A stretch of 64,000 nucleotides of DNA from Synaphobranchus kaupii (Eukaryota; Chordata; Actinopteri; Anguilliformes; Synaphobranchidae), in assembly GCA_029718625.1 (NCBI GenBank), contig CM056383.1, forward strand, positions 20,313,930-20,377,929, in the 5' to 3' direction. A program made the position numbers and the translations under genes. The notes beneath the pieces are model-generated. The model had not been told where the DNA came from. It did not search any database and saw nothing but the letters and a program-made list of their open reading frames with translations. This document shows, in pieces, positions 56,704-64,000 of this stretch (position 1 is the stretch's first letter; each line of letters begins with the position of its first letter).

Positions 56704-58700
56704 TTAAGATGAGGAGTGGCTTTTTATTATTTTTGGCCTATTGTTATCTTGAGCCAGCAGAAAGCGATTGCGCTAGAACCACCACAAACCTGGTCTAAAG
56801 TCATGTCGCAGTTGTTTACATGTTATTTTAACGGCACATATAAGTGCGTCTACATAGGCGTGTGCACAACGCGCGTACCCTCCTGTCTGTTACACACAGG
56901 GGCGTGCACAAGCATGACTAAAATATCTAGATCACAATGTGAAATATTATTATTGTGTAGGCTATATCAAAAATGCATAATAATAAAAGGTTCCATAGGT
57001 CCACATACCTTTCCCTCAGCGAAGGGAAACAATGCCACATTACATTGCTCTCAGCCCACTCCATCAACATCCAGGCGATGTGTGATGGTACGGGACAATG
57101 GCTATCCATTAAAAAGGAGCTGATAACACCTATATCAAGCCTAATGCGCGAATTGTCATTTGCACCTAATGCGTGAATTGTCATTCAGTGGAAAACTCGC
57201 GCACTGCAATAGACGGACATTTGAGTTCTGAAAATGCGCTTCAGATGTCATTACAATACAGCTCTGTTTATCTAGCAATAGAGCCTGTTAGTAAATAGAA
57301 TGGTTTGTGACTGAAAAAAGTTCAAAACCCTGCCAGTGAATATTGCTTTTATTGTTTTTCAAATAGCCTAGGCTACAGCGGACTCGCTGTGCATAAGGTT
57401 TTTTCGATAGCCTATGGTTAAAAAACGGAGATAAATGTCATCATGTTAACTGAATTGTAACCTTAGCTATTCTTCGTTCTTCATATTTTTTAAATTACAG
57501 CGACAACGTTTCCATACCCTCAGCTTATTAAAACCCGGCTGATTTCACCTGTTATTCCATAACTGAACAAAAGATTTTAAAGAGAACTAAGTGTCTAATT
57601 AGAAACTAAATTTGCAGCATGTTACACAATTAATTTACAATTAATTTTAATTCCATTATCTGCATGTGCGCTTTACAGGAGCAGGTCTGTTTCCCCTGCT
57701 GTAAATCGCACTTTTCACGGTCTTCCTGGGAAAGTGGATCGTTTTAAAGCATTACGCTACCAGTAAAACAGGTTGGTCACATTTCCATAAGCAGGACATT
57801 ATAAAACAAGGGAAAATATGCTGAACCTATGGGTTGCCAACCTGACAGATTTATTGTATTTAGTGTCATCATTAAGGCAAAATAAAGTTATTTATGTTAT
57901 TAATCAAAATTAGAATGCAGGTAGCCTAATGAACTTTGGATGAAGCTTGAACATGAGTTCATTGTATAATCAAACGAAATTCGTTAAACAAGCAGGCTAA
58001 TTTGGCGTTTTCTAAGGTGAGACGGAAGCAATTGGTCACTTATTCTCAGCTGATGCAGGTGCTTTTAACAAAATTTAACCGCATATATTTTGTAAACAGC
58101 ACTGTCAGGAATTACCGGGAACTCATAATGGTTAGTCCGAATAATACTGATCATAGGCTACTATTGATCCATATAGCCTATTCCTTGATCGCACTAAACA
58201 CGCACGAGCATGTCTGTTTCGCCATCATAAGCAATCCGCCAAGGTGGAAAAGCAGGCTTTTAAAGGGAATGGGATATGACATTTTGATTGGTTTATTGCA
58301 TGTCACGCCCAAGACACACCTATAATTAATGAAGAGACTAGGTTCAGCCCATTTGGACGTTGCGCCATGCTTAGCGCCCAAAAAACATGCCGTTAAAATA
58401 GCAAAAGTGGACTTGGACACGCCCTAAATGGACTTTACGCCATGCACTTAGACTAAGCGCCAAGATAGGGCCCTAATTGTTTTATAAAAAGTGCTAATTA
58501 GTGGAAAATCCAATATGGCTGACTTTATGGTTCCTTGAGGAAAAATTTGTTCATCATGAGGAGAGGGACCTGTATCCCACATTTTGTGACTCTAGGTCAA
58601 ACGGGGGGTCGGCAGTGAGCATGTCAATGTCAAAATTTGGTCACGTGCACTACAGCACAAACTGGCCTATCGCCACCAAATTTGGTGAGGGCTTGTAAGG

Positions 58701-59221
58701 TGACAACTTCTTTGATAGCCTAATTAGATAGGCTACGTTAGCATTACATATGGGTATAAACTCTCATCTTAATTTGGATAATTTTCTAGTAACAGTTAAC
58801 ATTGCCATTAATTAATTTATGTTTTAAATTAATGACGTTGGAAAACGTTTGAGGTATCAGACTAGATTTCCCATATCATAACCTTATACGCCTGTATACC
58901 TTTGAAAAGGTGGAAAAACTGTATTTTATACGGACAAACCGTACGGGTTAATATGCATTGTGTGTGTAGACTACAGTTGTCTGAAATCAAAGGTAGAAAG
59001 CACTTTTTTTCTGAGCAGCGATTGGTTAAATCAAGTGTTCCAGCATCTTTTGGGTAAATAAAACAAAATTCTGTAGACTATGTATGTTAAACTTTGGGTA
59101 ATTTCTTGGTGGTGCTATGGTGGTGCGATTGCAATTTCTACTGGTGCTATAGCACCAGCAAATTTTGACTTATGTTGTATTGCATGAATCAGCACCTCTA
59201 CTAAGGTACATGCATGTGAAC
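58701..59221. other. Non-coding DNA
   Basis: 58840-58925 resembles 38570-38680 in the same direction. No gene recognised. Confidence 0.45.
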
Positions 59222-59455
59222 ACACCAAGGGGCCAAGACTGGGCTTTCGTTTTGAAGCTCACTTCCTGGTTGGGCTGGAGCGGCAATTGTGCCGTTGCTC
59301 ACTAGCGCCACTGCGATTGGCTCCAGTATAGGTCTTTCACCATGTAAGTCAATGGCAGCAATATGGTCAAAATACTCAGTCAATAAATTTTTCCCACAAA
59401 AAAAATGCAATTGCAATAGGTGCCTTTCCTTCATCTGATGCCTCTGCATTTTTTT
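59222..59455 (-). repeat. Dispersed repeat R, copy 2
   Basis: Inverse-orientation match to 32735-32965 (ccaaggggccaagactgggc … ttcatctgatgcctctgcat). This copy has about 15 extra bases (ggcaattgtgccgttgct region). Confidence 0.8.
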
Positions 59456-59458
59456 AAA

Positions 59459-60198
59459 TGTTATTTTGGTTCTGTACTCTAGTACTTTGAGTTTGAAAGG
59501 ATATGATGACAATGAGGGTGAAGAGCAGACTGTCAGCTTTGCATCAATATCGGATGAACCGTTTAGAAATTATAGAGCCTTTTGTACATAATCCCCCCCT
59601 GGGCATCAGAAATATTGGACAGTTTAACATAATGTAGGATAAAGTAGTAATTTTTAATATTTGGTCGCATATCCTCATTTTCTGGTACTCATACAAGTGA
59701 TACTATAGTCATCAAGGGTCTGAGGTATGAAATGAGCCTCAAACCATCACTCTGCTGCCAGATATGCAGTAGATATGGATGGATCACTGTAAGGGTTGTT
59801 TCTCCTGGCAAATTTTCCTATTGAACTCTATGGAAAAATAAGTCAGGAGAAGAAACCCTTCAAGGGTCACAGACATCAGGAAGTCATGGCATGCAAAGGA
59901 TATGCAACCAAATATTAAAAATGATTACTTTATTCTACATTATGTTAAACTGTCCAATATTTTTTGATGCCCGAAAATGGGGGGGACTATGTATGAAAGG
60001 TTCTATAATTTGTAAACAGTTCATCCGATATGGATGAGAATACCCTCAGATTAAAGCTGACAGTCTGAACTTCAACCTCATTGTCATTGTATCCTTTCAA
60101 ACTCAAAGTGTTAGAGTACAGAACCAAAATAACAAGGAGATAATCATTGTTATTCACTTCACCTGTCAGTGGTTTTAATGTTGTGGCTGATCGGTGTA
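59459..60198. mobile_element. Foldback MITE C with shared core
   Basis: Inverted arms of about 200 bp meet at a core at 59663-59909 (ggtcgcatatcc … ggatatgcaacc). The arms share taacataatgtaggataaag / ctttattctacattatgtta and actttgagtttgaaaggata. The right terminus runs to gctgatcggtgta (60186-60198). The left terminus is cut at 59459 next to repeat R. In element D the same type of end reads tacaccgatcagc. Probably Tc1/mariner type. Confidence 0.85.
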
Positions 60199-61760
60199 TG
60201 TACACTGTTAGAGTTTAATTAACACTGGACGTTTTACTCAAACTCAAAGTGCTATAGGACAGAACCAAAATAACAAAAAATATGTCACTGTCCAGTAAAT
60301 TTTGGTGCTCACTGTACATTAAGACAAAAAGGCTGTTAATTATTTTCTTGTTTTTCATGCTTAGTAATAAACAATTTTGCTGAAAAATGTGTGTCATACC
60401 AATTTGTTTGACTGTCAGTTGTTTTTGTTTCATTTAAGTCACATACTGTAAAGTCTGGTGTGAAGTAGCTTCAGTTTAGCAATGTACCACAGCCATGTAG
60501 CTTGTAACTTAGCTGCCTACATTTCACTGTGGGGTAGTTTTCATGTAGCTGAGCTATGATTTTTGCAGTTACTGGTAGCATGACATACTGTATGACTTTG
60601 GCTTCAAGCTTACCAGTTACTGGTTAGCTTAAATACATTTTCCAAAGAGCATGCCTAATACTCATATTCCTTCTAAGCAACCTAATGAAAGCACAATAGT
60701 ACATCTAGGCCCATCATTATGCCAACTATTTTCAGGCTATAGGACTGGTTAGCTTGGTCTTGAAAACCAAACTGGTTGCACTGAGAGTACTGGTGGGGTC
60801 AATGTGTGGTCCTCATATAGAGGATGACTTTGGCCTTTTACTGTACATGCTAATCATATTTCTTGATACTGGCATGTGGGCGTTGAGGGTAGTGGTTCAA
60901 AACCCAGCAGGACTACTAGAGGACCATAATAGAAATATTATTGAGTTGCAATATACCTGTATGTATATTTAATAATAAATCGAATTTAATCTAACTTATT
61001 TGCATGGAATGTCTTTCACACTCCCACACCAGTAGGCCACAGCAGTGTGTGTTGGAGTTCTAAGAGCCACTGTGCTTTGATGCTCTCCCCAATCTGCGAG
61101 GTGAAAAAGTTACCCCCCACGAGGATAGAACACATGCTGACTGTTCCAGTGAAATTTATGCTGATGTCAGCAGTGAAAACAATGGAATTTCTGCAAATAT
61201 TTTCCAAAGCAGCGGTCTGTCCTTTATCTCTCCAGGTCTCTCCGAGTTTCTGTGATTTGTATTTATTTTTAAACATAAAAAAATGGTATTTGCACATTCC
61301 ATGGAATATTTTCCTTGGAGGGTTTATTCCCAAATATTCTGACAGCACCACCCCCAGGCAGGGGTCAGCGTGATGCAAGACTTGGGTGTACACCCAGACT
61401 GACTGCTTTAAAGTGCTGTGTCCTTTCACCAATTTCAGAGAGTGGCTTTAGATCTAAATACTAATTCACTGTGCTGGCCCTAATGCATGCATTGAGATCT
61501 CAATAATTCCCAAGCATGTGTACTGTTATGTGAACTGTTACATAATAAGAATAGGCTATTGAAGAACGGGTGGACACCACTTTAGTAACCACTTTCTGTG
61601 GATGGACAAATGCTCCACGGCGACTTGCTTCATTAATAGAACCTTGCTGATAAAGATTAGTCAATTGGCATTTTCTCCTGTTCTAAGCTGATGTCCACAC
61701 AGTAAAACATCCAGTGTTACTTCAACTCTAACAGTGTTAACTCAACTCTAACAGATTACA
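60199..61760. other. Non-coding DNA with a partial arm
   Basis: 60225-60285 holds a short extra copy of the arm of MITE C (caaactcaaagtgctatagg, acagaaccaaaataac). The remainder, including the ORFs at 60754-60972 and 61016-61432, has no recognisable domain. Loose ttaactcaactctaacag repeats lie at 61718-61755. Confidence 0.5.
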
Positions 61761-62128
61761 TACACCGATCAGCTACAACAGTAAAACCACTGACAGGTGA
61801 AGTGAATAACATTGATTATCTCGTTGTTATTTTGGTTCTGTAGCACTTTGAGTTTGAAAGGATGCAATGAAAATGACGTTGAAGTGCAGACTATCAGCTT
61901 TAACTTGAGGGTATGGGCATCCATATCGGATTAACCGTTTAGAAATTATAGAACCTTTTGTACATAGTCCCCCCCCCCCCCCCCATTTTTGGGCATCAAA
62001 AAATATTGGACAGTTTAACATAATGTAGAATAAAGAAAACTTTTTAATATTTGGTCGCATATCTTTGCATGCTATGACTTCCTGATGTCCGTGACCCAAC
62101 AATATCAAAAGACTCTTGATATTGTTTA
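61761..62128 (+). mobile_element. MITE D, left half of the C-type foldback
   Basis: Starts tacaccgatcagctacaaca, continues through the same arm as MITE C (with a (C)17 run near 61967-61984), and reaches ggtcgcatatctttgcatgc at 62053. It stops at 62128 inside the core (…gactcttgatatt), where the LINE leader begins. The right half is missing. Confidence 0.85.
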
Positions 62129-62258
62129 AATTTATTTTATTGTTTTACTCTTTAATTTATCTTTTAAAGTAAGAAAGTCGGTTGAACACTTGGTTTTGAA
62201 AGCAAACATTTGGACTTGTTTCTAAACAACAAAGCTTCTCTGACCGGCAAAAGACAAC

Positions 62259-63647
62259 GTGGAAGTTATGTCTCCAAACCCAGTAAAATCAGTGAGCTGC
62301 ATGGAGTGTGAGCGACTGATTGAGAGGATATCGCAGCTTGAAAAGAAGATTGAAACACTGTATCAAATACGTGAGGAAGAGCAATTCATTGACTCTGTAG
62401 CAGCGTCTGTACAAGGTGCCGAGCCACCAAATGCTAACGGATGGACACAGATTTTCATACGAGGGATTACATCAAATCTAGAGTATCCTGTCACGGACAT
62501 GGCTGACACGCTTCCCTGGATGGGTCCCAATGCCACTGGATTAGCTGCGGAGGCTCCCAAACCAGCCTTCCCTAATGACGCTTCTTACTGGCACAGCATC
62601 GGCGCCAGACCGAAAGCATCAACTCCAGCCAGGAATTGGTCTGACGTCGTCCACCGCAGAGGCAAATCCAGCAAGAAGTCAAATAAGAGAGCACCAACGC
62701 TCACTCCACCACCTCAACTCTCATTGCAAAACAGGCACGATCCACTGACTGAAATGTGTGATAATACTAACTACGTTGAACCCAGAGAAGCTAATCACAC
62801 CACTAGCATTAAAGGCTCCAAGAAATAGCCACAAAACCACTGCTAGGCCAAGGGCCAGAAGAAACATTGCTAACTCCACACCTGATAAGCCAAACACTAT
62901 TCTGATTGGGGACTCTATAACCAGGCATGTAAGAATGGCAAAGACCGAAAATTTAACTATGGCTGACACATCAGGGAGCTAACAGGGCTGTTATCAGTTA
63001 TCCTCTCTACACATCCAAGTAATATGAGGATTATTATCCACGCTGGGTCTTTTGACATTCTGCGAAGGAAAACTGGCTCTGAGATCCTGAAAAAAGTATT
63101 TTCCCTGCTACTGGAGAAACTGAGCGACTGTCAATCGCAACATATATTCATCTCAGGCCCCATTCCAACTTTGGGGAAAGGAATCAAATCTTTTAGCAGA
63201 CTCCTTGGCCTGAATACATGGCTGACATCGGCGTGCCTCACCCATGGGATAAAGTTTATTGACAATTTCAATATCTTTTGGAACTGCAAAGACCGCTTCA
63301 GACCCGACGGGGTTCATCCAAACATCACTGGATCCAGACTACTTGGTGCCAACCTACATCATGCTCTTGGAATGCCATACCCAAACAAGATAAGCGTGAA
63401 GGACAGCGCACACAGGCAGACAGCTGGTATCTCTCCCCCCTCACCTGACCCTCTGCTCCACATCACCCAAGGCATTCGGAGGATGTCTCTGTCCCAATCA
63501 GGGACCCAACGACCCCCCTCTCCCCCTCCACCGCACTCACCAATCAAGGAGTTAATTAAAGCTGCCACGCTGAAGCTCAGTCAAATTGATGAAATATTAC
63601 ACAGCAATAACCACAGACATCATCACTCAGGTGTCTACCAGAGATGA
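62259..63647 (+). pseudogene. LINE ORF1 with coiled coil and SGNH-type esterase domain
   Basis: The first frame (62259-62828, 189 residues) has an N-terminal Cys/coiled-coil stretch, CMECERLIERISQLEKKIETL at about residues 14-34, then a low-complexity NWSDVVHRRGKSSKKSNKRA region. The frame shifts near 62750-62820. The next frame carries NTILIGDSITRHVRMAK, the GDS block with the nucleophile Ser. It shifts again near 62970. The third frame (63024-63647) has MRIIIHAGSFDILRRKTGSE, in the place of the GxND block, then VFSLLLEKLS, IFISGPIPTL, NTWLTSACLTHGIKFIDNF and FRPDGVHPNITGSRLL, the Asp-x-x-His block. The block III Asn is replaced by Phe. Nucleophile, Asp and His survive, but frameshifts kill the gene. 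In related LINEs this domain is proposed to act on lipids or to aid RNP assembly. Confidence 0.87.
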
Positions 63648-63810
63648 GACAGACTCCATGCCGCTTCTTTAAACATACCGGTGATCTTAAACAGCCGGTG
63701 GTCAAACACATCGCAGCAATCACAGACCATCCGGTACCTGTCTCAGTAATCTTAAATTTGTTACTGTTCAGCCACAACCAGTCTCATTTCCTGTCACAGA
63801 ATCCCTACAG

Positions 63811-64000
63811 CTGAAATTAGCTCTTTTTAATGTCAGATCATTGGCTAACAAATCCTTTTTGGTTAATGATCTGATAATTGAAAGGAATTTGCATTGTATG
63901 TTTTTAGTTGAGACCTGGCTAAACAGCACTACTGGTGTAGCAACACTGATAGAGGCTTGTCTATATAACTATAATTTGTATCAGTCAGTCAGACAAAACA
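63811..64000 (+). CDS. L2/CR1-type ORF2 endonuclease, start only (partial)
   Basis: Open frame to the window end: LKLALFNVRSLANKSFLVND, then LIIERNLHCMFLVETWLNST (catalytic Glu in ETWL) and GVATLIEACLYNYNLYQSVR. This is the standard start of an L2/CR1 APE-type endonuclease. The starting codon is not obvious; the same frame is open further upstream (SFPVTESLQ). Whether the rest of ORF2 is intact lies outside the window. Confidence 0.82.
   Translation, partial: MKLALFNVRSLANKSFLVNDLIIERNLHCMFLVETWLNSTTGVATLIEACLYNYNLYQSVRQN

Larger units (their letters stand above)
55238..58473. mobile_element. GGGCCCTATCTT element, copy 2, inverted, with insertion
   Basis: Reverse orientation relative to copy 1, 3,236 bp in total and about 1,941 bp without its nested Kolobok-like insertion. 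The left end carries gggccctatctt twice in a row (55238 and 55250). Flanking bases are caa on the left and taa on the right, compatible with a 3-bp duplication with one change. Relative to copy 1 it has single-copy 192-bp sequence and small indels (for example extra sequence near 57000-57035). Confidence 0.87.
54475..58700. repeat. 479-bp tandem unit, second unit split
   Basis: Unit 1 is 54475-54953 (tatagcgccaccatgtggat … gtgataagccacgcccaatg … atggttcctagaggcaaatt). Unit 2 begins at 54954 (tatagcgccaccacatggct) and is interrupted at 55237 by the 2-kb element copy 2, resuming at about 58474-58700 (aaaatccaatatggctgact, atggttccttgaggaaaaat). By eye the units are about 75-80 percent alike. 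The pattern gcgccacca(c/t) recurs widely in fish genomes. Confidence 0.82.
62129..64000 (+). mobile_element. L2/CR1-type LINE, 5' part, plus strand
   Basis: About 130 bp of leader, an esterase-type ORF1 (62259-63647, frameshifted) and the first 63 codons of the ORF2 endonuclease (63811 on), cut by the window end. An esterase-like ORF1 with a coiled coil upstream of an APE endonuclease is known from CR1 and from L2-type LINEs of fish. Which of the two clades cannot be settled without the RT. Confidence 0.85.

Noticed and set aside
51041..57123. A conserved protein encoded by both copies of the 2-kb element (120 and 135 residues)
   Set aside because: The similarity follows the DNA homology of the copies and includes indels that change the frame; no known domain.
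60750..60925. tRNA-like unit with B-box-like gtggttcaaaacccagcagg on the plus strand
   Set aside because: No convincing A box or anticodon arm at the right distance.
61016..61432. 138-residue ORF and its 108-residue antisense
   Set aside because: No recognisable motif, no repeat support, antisense overlap; probably chance.
1..64000. LTR retrotransposon or endogenous retrovirus
   Set aside because: I found no gag, protease, integrase or env motifs and no paired long direct repeats; all RT domains are of non-LTR type.

Overview
The window looks like euchromatic DNA from a bony (teleost) fish. The evidence is its repeats: L2-type LINEs ending in an ATTAC-rich tail, a tRNA-headed SINE family with an L2-like tail, Sleeping-Beauty-type Tc1 ends, an RTE-type LINE, and CAGTGGCG/CAGAGGTG hAT ends. 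The species cannot be given from sequence alone. I found no convincing host protein-coding gene. Every long ORF that I recognise belongs to a transposable element, and almost all are broken.

Layout. 1-3.3 kb: AT-rich DNA, a 20-bp minisatellite, and an 8-bp-TSD hAT MITE nested in a foldback MITE. 3.3-8.6 kb: a tRNA-derived SINE (12-bp TSD), an RTE-type LINE on the minus strand with a 12-bp TSD that carries a Tc1-like fragment inside it, and a Tc1-type MITE. 8.6-19.3 kb: TE-poor DNA with microsatellites and a few conserved-element-like or promoter-like stretches (speculative). 19.35-21.34 kb: a Tc1/mariner-like element with a dead transposase. 22.7-25.5 kb: three MITEs and a SINE. 26.6-30.7 kb: a broken L1-clade LINE on the minus strand. 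30.8-34.5 kb: a TTAA-flanked MITE and an 853-bp hAT MITE with a perfect 8-bp TSD. 36.3-45.7 kb: a foldback containing a Sleeping-Beauty-type MITE, a tandemly duplicated MITE hit by a truncated L2, a Kolobok-like half element, and a larger 5'-truncated L2 copy. 46-58.7 kb: a dense nest with five tRNA-like modules in one orientation, a 4.3-kb inverted repeat, two inverted copies of a 2-kb GGGCCCTATCTT element, and inside one of them a TTAA-flanked Kolobok-like element that carries a broken THAP-domain exon. 59-62.1 kb: two foldback elements sharing the core of the earlier Tc1-type MITEs. 62.1-64 kb: the 5' end of an L2/CR1-type LINE on the plus strand, with an esterase-like ORF1 and the start of ORF2, running off the window.

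The genes do not form a pathway; the window records layered transposition. The two most useful observations are (1) one internal palindromic core, about 250-390 bp, sitting at the centre of foldback elements with three unrelated terminal inverted repeats, and (2) a Kolobok-like element with a THAP exon whose empty TTAA target is preserved in a second copy of the host element 4 kb away. All family names come from motif recognition, not database searches.
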